Shown piece by piece: positions 1 to 8,420 of a stretch of DNA of 64,000 bases (position 1 is the first letter of the stretch; every line of letters begins with the position of its first letter). Location: assembly GCF_000783395.1 (NCBI RefSeq), contig NZ_JSFK01000032.1:1-64000 (forward strand). Direction: 5' to 3'. The notes under the pieces were generated by a model that was not told where the DNA came from, did not search any database, and saw nothing but the letters and a program-made list of their open reading frames with translations. Made by a program: the position numbers and the translations under genes. This DNA comes from Pseudomonas chlororaphis (GTDB lineage: Bacteria > Pseudomonadota > Gammaproteobacteria > Pseudomonadales > Pseudomonadaceae).

Positions 1-44
1 CTTAAGTGAACAGCATTACGCAAATGCGGGGCTTTTTTACGGTT

Positions 45-260
45 TCAAAGATCGTCCAGCTGCGTGAAATCGGGGTGTGTGGCCCGATATCCCAAGGTTC
101 GGTCAATCCACGCATTCAGCTCGTTGACCATCACCGGCGCGTGGCCAGGATACCCTTCGAGGGTGGTGCGCAGGATGCGTTCGATATCAGGTACGGCACG
201 CAGGTTTCGGGTCTTGATGTAGTGGCCGATAAAACAGTCGAGTTCAAAGCGTTCTGTCAT
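45..260 (-). CDS. Small hypothetical protein
   Basis: Short reading frame of unknown function. The first ATG is at 260, giving 71 residues; the open frame continues upstream to a TTG at 332 (95 residues), but neither start has a convincing ribosome binding site (a GGAG lies about 15 bases before the ATG). The protein is hydrophilic, without signal peptide or membrane segment, and reads as a small soluble helical protein. I do not recognise the family. It is kept because no alternative gene covers the stretch and its composition looks coding. Both start and function are uncertain. Confidence 0.45.
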   Translation of the reverse strand: MTERFELDCFIGHYIKTRNLRAVPDIERILRTTLEGYPGHAPVMVNELNAWIDRTLGYRATHPDFTQLDDL

Positions 261-382
261 GGACAGATAAATACACTCCAGGCCGCTGACCTGTTTGATT
301 GCAAAATCGTCGCGCAACTTATTTCTCTGCAAGGCTTGTAGAAGTTGTTGTGGATTCCTGGTTTGTTGACTCTTTGGTCAAC

Positions 383-392
383 TGGTATACCA
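383..392. promoter_or_regulatory. TGGTATACCA palindrome, possible GntR-type operator
   Basis: A perfect 10-bp palindrome upstream of the 45-260 gene. Its form (TGGT-AT-ACCA) is like operators of FadR-subfamily GntR regulators. The same palindrome recurs at 53342-53351. Function is inferred; no GntR gene is present in the window. Confidence 0.3.
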
Positions 393-592
393 ATCGGAAA
401 TGCGGCGCGCATGCTAGCCGTAGTGCATCTAAATGTATGTATGACGGTTGAAATGTCAGACAGGCGGTTAGTTCATTCGAACGTGTGTTTTATGTGCTCC
501 GTCTCAAAAATGAAACAGGGTTTGTAACAGCAGTGATTCGCTTTATGAGTTACTAAAGTTTGCAATAGCTTTATTTCATATAACGCTGCGTC

Positions 593-622
593 AAAAGATC
601 GCAGCCTTCGGCAGCTCCTACA
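593..622. repeat. REP-like element, half copy
   Basis: AAAGATCGCAGCC-TTCGGCAGCTCCTACA. The same motif forms inverted pairs at 60463-60548 and 62877-62995. Here only one arm is seen. Confidence 0.7.
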
Positions 623-650
623 TTGATAGACGTGTGAAGTCGGCAAATAT

Positions 651-1331
651 TTAAGCCTGCTCAATAATCAAACTGGCGCCCTGATTGCGTGCGTTACCGA
701 CAGCTTTGCCGACTTTGTACCATTCGAACGCTTCGCTACCTTCGCCTTCGAACAGCAACATTTGCTCTGCGCGTTCAACGGGTGTCGCCGGATCTAGCCA
801 TTCATGCACCAAGTCTGCGCGAAACACGACGGGTCGGCGATCGTGGATATCGAGCATGCCGCCGACGGCATCGGCGGTGATGATTACGAAACCGTCGTCA
901 TTCCGAGCCGACGTTGCGGCTGTCGGAAATTGTCCGATGGCGGCGCAGAAAACCGCTTCGTGATCCGCGCGACGAATCAGCCACGGTTGTCGTGTTTTAT
1001 CTTCGCCGTCGACCCATTCAAACCAGTTGTCCACGGGCACAATCAAGCGATGTCGCCAGATCGCCCGGAAAAACGGACCATGGGCGACTTTCTCTACCCG
1101 GGCATTGATCGGTGGTGGGCGATCCTTGGCCCAGTGCGGGCGCCAGCCCCAGCGCAGATTGTCGGCATGCAGGTGCTGCCCTTGTTGATGCAGCACGGCC
1201 AGCGCGGTGGTCGGTGCCGCGTTATAGCGATCAAGCGGCGCATCGCCAACGTGATTGATCAATGCGTCGGGAATGCTCAGCACCGCGACAAAGTCGTGAA
1301 TGCCACGGTACTGCGAGAGTCTTCCGCACAT
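651..1331 (-). CDS. SRAP-domain protein (YedK/HMCES type)
   Basis: A 226-residue SOS response-associated peptidase-like protein. This family shields abasic sites in single-stranded DNA by forming a thiazolidine crosslink through its N-terminal cysteine. The protein starts MCGR, so Cys2 is exposed once Met is removed. Other family residues are visible: Asn37 in 'RYNAAP', Glu105 in 'WFEW' and His163 in 'DIHDRRP'. The length matches E. coli YedK. It is followed, with a 28-base gap, by the ABC permease gene that ends at 1360 on the same strand, with no obvious functional link. Assignment to family is firm; the role is taken from homologues. Confidence 0.93.
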   Translation of the reverse strand: MCGRLSQYRGIHDFVAVLSIPDALINHVGDAPLDRYNAAPTTALAVLHQQGQHLHADNLRWGWRPHWAKDRPPPINARVEKVAHGPFFRAIWRHRLIVPVDNWFEWVDGEDKTRQPWLIRRADHEAVFCAAIGQFPTAATSARNDDGFVIITADAVGGMLDIHDRRPVVFRADLVHEWLDPATPVERAEQMLLFEGEGSEAFEWYKVGKAVGNARNQGASLIIEQA

Positions 1332-1359
1332 GGGCCGATCTCCGGTTGGAGATTTCAGC

Positions 1360-2190
1360 TTAGTCGCTGGCGCCCTGACCGGTGAATGTGTCGCGCCAGT
1401 TCAAGCAGCGGCGTTCGAGCATGGCCAGCAAGCCGTCGCTGAATTTGCCGAGCAAGGCGAGCACGATAATCGCAGCCAGTACGATGTCCGGCCGCGAGGT
1501 TTCCCGGCCGTCACTGAGCAGATAGCCAAGTCCTTTGGTGGCCGCGATCAGTTCCGCCGCCACCAGAAACATCCACGCCAGACTCATGCCACTGCGCAAC
1601 CCGGTGAACAAGCCGGGCAGGGCGGCCGGCAGCAATATCCGTCGCACCAATTGCAAGCGGCTGAAGCCATAGATGCGGCCGACCTCCACCAGTTTGCGAT
1701 CAATGTTGCGAATGGCTGCGACGACATTGACGTACACCGGAAAGAACGCGCCGATGGCGATCAGGACGATTTTCGAGGTCTCGTCGATGCCCAGCCACAA
1801 CAGCAGCAGCGGCACCCACGCCAGGCTCGGAATGGAACGCAAGGCAGCGAAGGTCGGTTCCAGATACGCCTCGGCTTCGCGGCTCAAACCGACCCAGGCA
1901 GCAAACACCAGCGCGAGGCTGGCACCGATGGCAAATCCGAGCAGTACGCGAATCAGACTGGCGCCGATGTGTTTCCACAGCGCACCTTCAGCGAGGTCGG
2001 TGAGGGTCAGGGCGATCTCGCTCGGCGCCGGCATCTGGTAGGACGGCAGCCAGCCGATGCGTACGATAATTTCCAGCGCGACGATGATCAGCAGCGGCAA
2101 GGCCAGGCCTTTGAAGCGGCGCTGCCATGTCGGACTGAAAACCGTATTGCGCTGGCGTGGCGCCGGCAGGTCTTTGCTCTGAGTGGTCAT
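1360..2190 (-). CDS. ABC transporter permease, SsuC/TauC type
   Basis: Inner-membrane permease of the nitrate/sulfonate/taurine ABC family, 276 residues from the ATG at 2190. The frame is open further upstream to 2316, but that part runs over the intergenic region and the end of the preceding gene. It has about six hydrophobic segments and the EAA-type cytoplasmic loop around 'GASLRVL...AALPGLFTGLRSG' that contacts the ATPase. It lies 61 bases after the substrate-binding protein gene 2252-3232 and probably forms one operon with it. No ATP-binding subunit is encoded nearby, so it must borrow one or have it elsewhere. Substrate (sulfonate, taurine or similar) is an inference. Confidence 0.88.
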   Translation of the reverse strand: MTTQSKDLPAPRQRNTVFSPTWQRRFKGLALPLLIIVALEIIVRIGWLPSYQMPAPSEIALTLTDLAEGALWKHIGASLIRVLLGFAIGASLALVFAAWVGLSREAEAYLEPTFAALRSIPSLAWVPLLLLWLGIDETSKIVLIAIGAFFPVYVNVVAAIRNIDRKLVEVGRIYGFSRLQLVRRILLPAALPGLFTGLRSGMSLAWMFLVAAELIAATKGLGYLLSDGRETSRPDIVLAAIIVLALLGKFSDGLLAMLERRCLNWRDTFTGQGASD

Positions 2191-2251
2191 GGTTGTGGCT
2201 CCACTCACGACAAATCCGCGACGGGCGCGGATTTGTCGTGAGACTGATCGA

Positions 2252-3232
2252 TTACTGATGGGCGACGGCTTGCTGCACACCGCTGTCGAGCAATTGATCG
2301 ATGACTTGATCGACATTCACGCCACGGCGCACCAGTTCCTCGGAGAGCAGAATCGGCGCCGCTGCCTTGGAGGCACTGATGTCCTGTTGGGTCAGTTGCG
2401 GGCTGCTCAGATCGGTACGCGACAGTTGCAACTTGGCTACGTCCAGCGGCAAGCCGGATTCCTTGGCGAGCAGCGCGGCGAATTCATCAGGGTTTTTCAC
2501 GGCCCAGTTGCGGGCCTGTTCGTAGGCTTTGATGACGGTGTCGATGGTCTGCGGATGTTCTTTGGCGTATTGCTCGGTGACGCTGACCACGCCGTAACTG
2601 TTGAACGCCGGGTTGCGATACAGCAGGCGTGAACCGGCCTGGACCTGGCTGGCGGCCATGTGCGGATCGAGTCCGGCCCAAGCGTCGACATCACCTTTTT
2701 CCAGCGCCGTGCGGCCGTCCGGGTGTTGCAGGTGGACCAGTTCCACGTCGTCTTTTTTCAGCCCGGCCTGTTGCAGGCTCCGCAGAGTGAACAGGTACGG
2801 GTCGGTGCCTTTGGTGGCGGCGATCTTTTTGCCCTTGAGGTCGGCGACGGTCTGGTAAGGAGAATCCTTGCGCACCACCAGTGCAGTCCATTCGGCGCGG
2901 CTATAGACGTAGACGGATTTGATCGGGCTGCCATTCGCCCGGCTCAATACGGCGGCAAGGCTGGCGCTGGAAGCGAAATCAACGCCGCCACTGTTCAAGT
3001 ACTCCAGCGAGCGGTTGCTGCCCTGACTCAACACCCAGCTGACTTTGGTTTGCGGCAAGGCTTTTTCGAGGAAGCCGAAATGCTTGAGCACCAGACTGAC
3101 TGGCGAGTAATAGGCATAGTCGAGATGCACTTCCGCCGGTGCGTTTTCAGCCGCGTGGGCGAGTGGTTGCAGGCTCAGTGCCACTGCGCTGGCAGCCAGC
3201 AGGGTTTTGAGTCGAAGAAAGAACGATGTCAT
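2252..3232 (-). CDS. ABC transporter substrate-binding protein, SsuA-like
   Basis: Periplasmic binding protein of 326 residues counted from the ATG at 3232 (MTSFFLRLKT); a longer frame starts at 3253. A Sec signal peptide spans about residues 1-28, ending at 'LAHAAEN'. The mature part is an NMT1/SsuA-type fold: 'GGVDFASSAS', 'VRKDSPYQTVADLKGKKIA' split over two segments, and 'GDVDAWAGLDPH' are typical of sulfonate or nitrate binders. First gene of a two-gene operon with the permease 1360-2190, and divergent from a second binding protein at 3526. Ligand unknown. Confidence 0.88.
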   Translation of the reverse strand: MTSFFLRLKTLLAASAVALSLQPLAHAAENAPAEVHLDYAYYSPVSLVLKHFGFLEKALPQTKVSWVLSQGSNRSLEYLNSGGVDFASSASLAAVLSRANGSPIKSVYVYSRAEWTALVVRKDSPYQTVADLKGKKIAATKGTDPYLFTLRSLQQAGLKKDDVELVHLQHPDGRTALEKGDVDAWAGLDPHMAASQVQAGSRLLYRNPAFNSYGVVSVTEQYAKEHPQTIDTVIKAYEQARNWAVKNPDEFAALLAKESGLPLDVAKLQLSRTDLSSPQLTQQDISASKAAAPILLSEELVRRGVNVDQVIDQLLDSGVQQAVAHQ

Positions 3233-3525
3233 GGGGAGCTCCGGCAAAGGCACAGGTTTCTTATGTCCAAAAAGATATTTTTATCGAATGCTTCCTGCAT
3301 GAATGGAATATTGCAGGCTCTGTGCCATGTGCTTGAAAGCGCCGGTTTATAAGGGTTTTAAGGCCAGATGCAGGATTTCAGCTGTTGCGTGGGCAACAGT
3401 GTGATTCGCTACTGTTGCCAAGCAAACAGCAAGTATCAATCGTGATCAGCTTATGCATTTATCGAATTTCAAAACCTTGAATCAAGAGCGTTATGGTCTA
3501 TGCAATTACCTTTGCAGGATTCGCC

Positions 3526-4473
3526 ATGAAGCTTTCTCGTTTCCTACGCGGTGCGCTGAGCGCTGCACTGTTTATCTCTCCGCTTTCCCACGCCGCCGAG
3601 CCTTTGGTCCTGCATGTCGGTGACCAGAACTACTACAACATCCGTGCTTCGGTGGAGGCGTCCGGCGTGTTGAAAGACGCGCCTTATACGGTCGACTGGA
3701 AACACTTCCAGGCTGCGGCACCGTTGGCTGAAGCCTTGCAGACGGGCTCACTGGATCTGGGCTTCCTGGGCGATTCCGGCTTTCTGTTTCTGGCCGCCAA
3801 ACAGGCGCCAGTGAAGCTGATCGGCGTATCCCGGCAAAATCCCGACACCATCGCGCTGCTGGTGCCGAAGGATTCGCCCGTGAAAACCATCGCCGACTTG
3901 AAGGGCAAGAAGGTCGCCTACTGGCCCGGCGCCTGGAGTCAGCAGTTGACCCTGCGTGCACTGGAGCAGGGCGGTCTGCCGGAGAACTACGTCGAGTTCG
4001 TCAAGCTGATGCCGATCGATGCTGCGGCAGCCTTGCCCCAGGGCAGCATTGATGCCTTCCCGGTGTGGGAACCGTACATTTCCCAGCAAATCGTGTTTTC
4101 CGGTGCACGGCCGATCCTGACCGCAAAAAATCTGATGCCAGGGCTCAGTGCGATCGCGGCATCCACGCCGGCGATCGACAGCAAACGTGCAGCCATCGCG
4201 GATTTTCTCGGGCGTCTGAAACAGGCGCGGGCGTGGGTCGACAGCCACACGGATGAGTACGCCGATCTATGGGCGAAAAAAGCCAATCTCGATCAGCAGG
4301 TGTCGCGCCACTGGTTGCGCCAGGCGCACATGACCGTCGGGCCGGTGGACCAGCAGGCAGCGACGGACCTGCAAAGCACCGCCGATTTTCTGTTCAAGGT
4401 GAAAGCGCTGCCGGCACCGTTGGCCACCGCCGGGATTATCGACACGTCTTTTCAGCAGGCATTGGCTCACTGA
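3526..4473 (+). CDS. ABC transporter substrate-binding protein, sulfonate/taurine type
   Basis: A second periplasmic binding protein, 315 residues from ATG 3526 (MKLSRFLRG); an in-frame ATG at 3493 is less likely because the signal peptide begins at MKLS. The signal peptide is cleaved near 'SHAAEP'. Mature motifs include 'GSLDLGFLGDSG', 'PVKTIADLKGKKVAYWPG' (interrupted), and 'IDAFPVWEPYI', as in SsuA-like proteins. It is divergent from the 2252-3232 binding protein, sharing a 293-base intergenic region, which suggests co-regulation. The two proteins are only distantly alike, so they may bind different ligands for the same permease. Confidence 0.86.
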   Translation: MKLSRFLRGALSAALFISPLSHAAEPLVLHVGDQNYYNIRASVEASGVLKDAPYTVDWKHFQAAAPLAEALQTGSLDLGFLGDSGFLFLAAKQAPVKLIGVSRQNPDTIALLVPKDSPVKTIADLKGKKVAYWPGAWSQQLTLRALEQGGLPENYVEFVKLMPIDAAAALPQGSIDAFPVWEPYISQQIVFSGARPILTAKNLMPGLSAIAASTPAIDSKRAAIADFLGRLKQARAWVDSHTDEYADLWAKKANLDQQVSRHWLRQAHMTVGPVDQQAATDLQSTADFLFKVKALPAPLATAGIIDTSFQQALAH

Positions 4474-4604
4474 ACGAGCGCCGGAACCAAACCCTGTGTA
4501 CCTTATCCAACCTCGGCTCGCGGATCGGAGCGCAAGGACGGATAAGGGCAAGGGAGTTTTGCCGATCGACAACATGACGGCAGTCGCCGTGCTCAAGGCA
4601 AAAC

Positions 4605-5504
4605 ATGAAATCCGGATGCAAACTTCTTTGTACTGCGCTCATTGCGCTCGGGCTGGCCGGTTGTATCGCCGCACCGATAGAAATGACCGCGCAAACCGAA
4701 ACGCGTCTGAAGACTCAGGCCCCCGTGCGGTTCCTGTTGACGTTCGACGATGGCCCCAGCGCTTCGAGTTTGTGGAATCCGTCGGCGACGGTGCTCGACA
4801 GCCTCAAGGACAATCCGCTGTTGCCGAATATCAAAGCGGTGTTCTTCGTGCAAACGCGTGCGCCGCGAGCGGGCAACAGTGACATTGGTCGCGCCATCAT
4901 GCGGCGTGAGCATGACGAGGGGCACATCCTGGCGTTTCACACGGCCACCCACTGGCACACCAATCATCGCTTGCTCGACCCGCCAGAACTCGAAGAGTCA
5001 CTGACCAACGGCACGGCTGATATCGCTGCCATCACCGGGGCGCCGCCGACGTTGCTGCGCCCGCCGTTCTGGAACTACGACAAACGTACCTTCGCCGCCT
5101 ATCGGCAGCATGGCTTGCATGTGTTGCTCACCGATTTAAGCGCCAATGACGGCAAGATCTGGGGCTTCAATGCCAGCCCGCGACGTCGGGCCAACATGCT
5201 GCGCCAGTTATCGGAAGTCCGTGAACGTATTGCCCTCGGCGAATTGCCGACCGTGGATGGAGTCATCCCGGTGGTGGTGACGTTTCACGATCTCAACCGC
5301 TATACCGCGCGGCACACTCGCGAATACCTGCAGATTCTGCTGGACAGTGCCGCTGCCACAGGTGTGAAACTGGCGGACGAGCCTTTTTATGATGATCACG
5401 CTGAACTTGAGAAAGCCGCGCTGGCGCGTACCGTGGAGAACAGTTCGGAGTCGGTGAATTTGCCGGGGATGTGGAACTGGATCTGGGATCACGATGCGCA
5501 CTGA
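4605..5504 (+). CDS. Polysaccharide deacetylase family lipoprotein
   Basis: NodB-fold carbohydrate esterase of 299 residues, predicted to remove acetyl groups from a glycan at the cell envelope. Residues 1-20 form a lipoprotein signal with lipobox LAGC (Cys20). The family motifs are present: Asp48-Asp49 in 'TFDDGPS', His112 and His116 in 'FHTATHWH' as metal ligands, and Arg152 in 'RPPFWNYD'. A weak AAGG lies 6 bases before the ATG. Upstream is the ABC binding protein, 131 bases away, and downstream a DUF1652 gene, so it is probably a single-gene unit. The substrate (peptidoglycan or exopolysaccharide) cannot be told from the sequence. Confidence 0.87.
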   Translation: MKSGCKLLCTALIALGLAGCIAAPIEMTAQTETRLKTQAPVRFLLTFDDGPSASSLWNPSATVLDSLKDNPLLPNIKAVFFVQTRAPRAGNSDIGRAIMRREHDEGHILAFHTATHWHTNHRLLDPPELEESLTNGTADIAAITGAPPTLLRPPFWNYDKRTFAAYRQHGLHVLLTDLSANDGKIWGFNASPRRRANMLRQLSEVRERIALGELPTVDGVIPVVVTFHDLNRYTARHTREYLQILLDSAAATGVKLADEPFYDDHAELEKAALARTVENSSESVNLPGMWNWIWDHDAH

Positions 5505-5615
5505 GGGCAGGGTGGAATGTTGTGATCGGGTTGGCATTTTTGTATCGAGCGAGCCACTAATTGCTCATCTATGCTCTACGAGTCGACTGACCCATCGCCT
5601 GCGAGGCGTTCAGCC

Positions 5616-5858
5616 ATGCTTGCCATTCACGATATCTGCCGGATTGTCGAATCCGGCTTTCCTGCGTTCAAGTGTGACTGCACTCCAGACACGCAGGGGC
5701 TGCTGCAAATCAAGGTTTATGAGCCAGTCAGCGGGCGTGTCAAATTGCTGCTCAATGGCGTTTCCCCAAAAGATCTCGTCACGATCCGTGATATTTCCAA
5801 CTTCATCGGTGAGTTACGCACAGAAATGAGCGCGGGCCGCCGAGCCTTCGCTGGCTAA
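5616..5858 (+). CDS. DUF1652 family protein
   Basis: An 80-residue protein from ATG 5616 (MLAIHDICRIVESGF), preceded by GAGG about 9 bases upstream; a longer frame from 5571 lacks this site. It resembles the small DUF1652 proteins that occur in many copies in Pseudomonas: an N-terminal helix, then a strand-rich part with 'IKVYEPVSGRVKLL' and a final helix 'ISNFIGELRTEM'. Function of the family is unknown. It ends four bases before the convergent Nudix gene. Confidence 0.8.
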   Translation: MLAIHDICRIVESGFPAFKCDCTPDTQGLLQIKVYEPVSGRVKLLLNGVSPKDLVTIRDISNFIGELRTEMSAGRRAFAG

Positions 5859-5862
5859 CACC

Positions 5863-6225
5863 TCATAAACGCCGTTGAAACGCTTGAACGATGCGCAACG
5901 TCGCTTCGCTGGTGTTGAGATTGCGCACCGCGTCCAGCGGATGCCAGATGCAATCGATGATCTCGTTCTGTGGACGCACGTGCTCGAAGTCCAGCACGGA
6001 CGCCTCGTAGACATGATGCCGCGTGCTACCGCTGTTCAATTCCATTAAATACAACACATCGTCGGCGTCCAGGCCGGTTTCCTCTTGCAGTTCGCGCACG
6101 GCAGCCTCCGCTCGGGTTTCTCCGGGCTCGACCTTGCCGCCGGGCAATGTCCAGCGGCAGTGGGGTTTGCGCACCAGGAGAATGTGGCGATCCTGCTCGC
6201 ATATAACGGTTGCACGTACTTTCAT
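5863..6225 (-). CDS. Nudix hydrolase
   Basis: A 120-residue single-domain Nudix protein. The Nudix box is complete: Gly30, Glu36, then 'RELQEETG' at residues 44-51, which provides the metal-binding glutamates. It is probably a pyrophosphohydrolase acting on a nucleoside diphosphate derivative; the exact substrate is not predictable from such a short member. An AGG sits 6 bases before the ATG. It converges with the DUF1652 gene and is monocistronic as far as visible. Confidence 0.9.
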   Translation of the reverse strand: MKVRATVICEQDRHILLVRKPHCRWTLPGGKVEPGETRAEAAVRELQEETGLDADDVLYLMELNSGSTRHHVYEASVLDFEHVRPQNEIIDCIWHPLDAVRNLNTSEATLRIVQAFQRRL

Positions 6226-6452
6226 CTGTTACCTGTTTTTACTGCTTGTCGCAAAATAGTAATAAAACTGCAATATTTGAGCCGAAGCGTTCGACAAAGG
6301 TTTCATTGGAGTTTGGAGCGTTCGCTGTGTTGAAAAGTGCCAGATCCTTGACTGTTGCGGCTGGCGACATCCGGTCGGCATTTCGAGCGACTCAAGGTGT
6401 AAGGTAAAAGCGTGAAGCTGGATTTGACTGTTAGCAAAAAATGGAGGTGTCC

Positions 6453-6650
6453 ATGAGCATGCCGATGTTGAACAAGATGCACATGAACGGCTATGACGTG
6501 CTTAGCGTGAACAATGGCCCATGGCGGGTTTGTACTCAGGGCGATCGGCTGGCGTCGTTTGGCAGCCGGGAGGAGGCGCTGGCCTATGCCGCCGCGCTGC
6601 CTGGTTACAAAAAACGCTCGACGCGCGCGCAGAGTCACAAAACCCACTGA
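6453..6650 (+). CDS. Small hypothetical protein (DUF2188-like)
   Basis: A 65-residue protein. GGAGGTG lies immediately upstream of ATG 6453 and decides the start over the in-frame ATG at 6441, which overlaps that site. The sequence holds a short strand-strand-helix pattern ('WRVCTQGDRLASFGSREEALAYAAALP') that resembles small DUF2188-type proteins, and a basic tail. No function is known. A strong terminator follows at 6671. Confidence 0.6.
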   Translation: MSMPMLNKMHMNGYDVLSVNNGPWRVCTQGDRLASFGSREEALAYAAALPGYKKRSTRAQSHKTH

Positions 6651-6670
6651 CAGGCTGGCTGTAATGAAAG

Positions 6671-6699
6671 AGCCCCGGCAATTGTCGGGGCTTCTGTTT
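6671..6699. terminator. Rho-independent terminator between convergent small genes
   Basis: The inverted repeat AGCCCCG...CGGGGCT (6671-6692) is followed by CTTCTGTTTT. It can end transcription of the 6453-6650 gene on the plus strand; on the minus strand the stem is followed by a less clear T-rich stretch. Confidence 0.85.
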
Positions 6700-6714
6700 T
6701 GGGGGAGGGTGGTC

Positions 6715-6954
6715 TCAGTGGACCTTGGTCCGGCTGATGGCGCGGGCTTTCACTTCCTTGGCATACAGTTGCAGCCGTTCTTCGTCGCTTTGCAGCACCT
6801 CACAGGATCTCAGCACGCTTTGCGCATCTGCCTCATTGCCGGATTTGCGCAGTTGTTCTGCGATACGTTTCAGGTCGACCGCCGACCATCTCAAGTCCGA
6901 TGCAACGCTTTGCAGGTCGCGTTGAAGTTCGTGTTCGTATTCATTGAGCCGCAT
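6715..6954 (-). CDS. Small hypothetical coiled protein
   Basis: A 79-residue hydrophilic, helix-forming protein. The ATG at 6954 has GGAGGTG seven bases ahead, so the upstream extension to 6996 is unlikely. The sequence is rich in Glu, Leu, Arg and Gln with heptad-like spacing ('YEHELQRDLQSVASDLRWSAVDLKRIAEQLRK', shown here only to illustrate: helical region about residues 4-35) and has one conserved-looking Cys. No known domain. Convergent with the 6453 gene across a shared terminator. Confidence 0.6.
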   Translation of the reverse strand: MRLNEYEHELQRDLQSVASDLRWSAVDLKRIAEQLRKSGNEADAQSVLRSCEVLQSDEERLQLYAKEVKARAISRTKVH

Positions 6955-7139
6955 GATCACCTCCAGAACATTCTCGGTAGAAAAGAGTAGTCGCATTTTT
7001 CGTCGATGGGCAAAGCCTGTTCGTCAGCACGCTGAACGGTTGTGAAAAGTTGTGCAGATTGCGCCGAGGGCGCGGTGCCACGATGGATGTAGCGCCGCTT
7101 ACACGCTACATTCACTTTTTTTCAGATCAGGAATACACC

Positions 7140-7475
7140 ATGCGGATATGGATCGGGAGTCTGGCGTTGACCCTGTTGGCAGGCTGCTCGTTGCCGGCGT
7201 CGCTGGTGCCGGGTGAGCCGAATATCAGCAAAACCAGCGCCAAGTCGCCCAAAGACTATGCTGCGTGTTTATTACCGTTGTGGCAGAAGGATGTAGCCAA
7301 GACTTATCAGACATCGATTTCCAACGGCTACCGCATCACCGCGCCGAGCATCATCACGGCGGACGAGATTCTCGACATCGTCAAATACAAGGACGGCAGC
7401 CGGGTTTCGTTGTATCAGGGCCCGCCGTGGGCCAAGTCCGGGTCGTTGCGCCAATCGGTGCGTGACTGCCTGTAA
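7140..7475 (+). CDS. Small lipoprotein of unknown function
   Basis: A 111-residue protein from ATG 7140; the frame is open back to 7050 but the lipoprotein signal begins at MRIWIGSLALTLLAGC, placing the lipidated Cys at residue 16. The mature part is about 95 residues with a conserved-looking 'CLLPLWQKDV' and a C-terminal 'SVRDCL'; a disulfide between these cysteines is possible. Anchored in the inner or outer membrane; the residue after Cys is Ser, which favours the outer membrane. A strong terminator follows, so it is monocistronic. Confidence 0.75.
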   Translation: MRIWIGSLALTLLAGCSLPASLVPGEPNISKTSAKSPKDYAACLLPLWQKDVAKTYQTSISNGYRITAPSIITADEILDIVKYKDGSRVSLYQGPPWAKSGSLRQSVRDCL

Positions 7476-7491
7476 CGACGCCTGCAGGGGC

Positions 7492-7532
7492 AAAAAAAGC
7501 AGAAGCCGTATCGTCGGTTTCTGCTTTTTTTT
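7492..7532 (+). terminator. Rho-independent terminator
   Basis: AAAAAAAGCAGAA-CCG...CGG-TTCTGCTTTTTTTT forms a long stem with a T8 tail just after the lipoprotein gene. The A-run on the other side means it could work in both directions. Confidence 0.9.
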
Positions 7533-7675
7533 GGCTGCCTGGAGGCTGAAAGGTGTGGATTTGATTCGCGAAATGAACGGTGACAGTTGCGCACGAAGGG
7601 TTTTTTCCGTGTGCACTAGGCTTTTAAGGGGCGGTCGATAGTCAGATCGGCCGGTCTTTCAAGGAGTCGCGGATC

Positions 7676-8281
7676 ATGGATGATCTGGTCAAAGAAGTTA
7701 TCCCGTTGTTGCAGTACTTGATTCCCGGGTTTTTGTCGGCGTGGATTTTTTACTCGCTGACGGCGTTCAAGCGACCGGATACGTTCGGGCAGATTGTGCA
7801 GGCGCTGATTTTCACGTTTGTGATTCAGGGCGCGGTATTGGGGATTGGGGCAATTTGTCTGTGGGTGGGTTCGAAAGGCTTTTCTGTAGGGAAATGGGAT
7901 GCTCGGGCAGAGGCATTGTGGGCATTTATTGTTTCAGTATGTCTCGCAGGGCTTTTCTGTTATTTGGCTTCAAACGGGGTGTTGCATGTGTGGCTACGCA
8001 AGCGAAACCTGACACGTAAAAGCTCCCATCCCAGTGAGTGGTACAGCGCTTTTGAGCGACAGGATCGCCTTGTCACTTTGCAACTGAATGACGAGAGGCG
8101 ATTGTTTGGCTGGCCCTTGGAGTGGCCTTCTGGCCCCTCGGAAGGGCAATTTATCTTGCTGAATCCACAATGGCTTGGCGATGGTGGCGAGGTGCTCACT
8201 TTTGGCGCCGAATTAATGGTGATAGATTCCTCAAAAGTTCAGTGGGTCGAATTCAATTCTGTCGAGGAGGTTGTTTCATGA
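7676..8281 (+). CDS. Membrane protein, DUF6338-like
   Basis: A 201-residue protein with three hydrophobic segments at about residues 13-28, 39-65 and 80-105, followed by a soluble C-terminal domain of about 95 residues with aromatic-rich strands ('RLFGWPLEWPSGP', 'FILLNPQWL'). It resembles DUF6338-type proteins, some of which stand beside defence or signalling genes; that match is from memory of the pattern and not certain. AAGGAG lies ahead of the ATG. The stop overlaps the start of the next small gene (ATGA), so the two are translationally coupled. Confidence 0.65.
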   Translation: MDDLVKEVIPLLQYLIPGFLSAWIFYSLTAFKRPDTFGQIVQALIFTFVIQGAVLGIGAICLWVGSKGFSVGKWDARAEALWAFIVSVCLAGLFCYLASNGVLHVWLRKRNLTRKSSHPSEWYSAFERQDRLVTLQLNDERRLFGWPLEWPSGPSEGQFILLNPQWLGDGGEVLTFGAELMVIDSSKVQWVEFNSVEEVVS

Positions 8282-8403
8282 GCGCAAAAGCACCCAATCC
8301 CATGCCGCCTCACGTGGCGCGTCTCTTCGTGGGGCCAGACGGCAAGCCGTTGGCAAAACCGCTGGTTAAAGGGCCGAGTGCGCCTCCACCGCCAAAGCGC
8401 TGA
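8278..8403 (+). CDS. Small proline-rich protein coupled to the upstream membrane protein
   Basis: A 41-residue protein that starts at the ATGA overlap with the membrane protein stop codon; GAGGAGGTTG lies just upstream. It is rich in Pro, Lys and Ala ('MPPHVARLFVGPDGKPLAKP' then a basic proline tail). No known domain. Companion proteins of this size and composition often follow DUF6338-like genes, but its role is unknown. The start and the coupling are the main support. Confidence 0.6.
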   Translation: MSAKAPNPMPPHVARLFVGPDGKPLAKPLVKGPSAPPPPKR

Positions 8404-8420
8404 TCAGCGTCGCGAGCCAC

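Larger units (their letters stand above)
261..650. other. Intergenic region, relatively AT-rich
   Basis: No convincing gene. It holds a TGGTATACCA palindrome at 383-392 and one REP-like half element at 593-622; otherwise nothing recognisable. Short open frames across the REP element are artefacts. Confidence 0.6.

Noticed and set aside
473..664. Minus-strand frame with 'CRSCRRLRSFDAA'
   Set aside because: Typical artefact of translating the REP-like repeat; no start signal and no homology in pattern.
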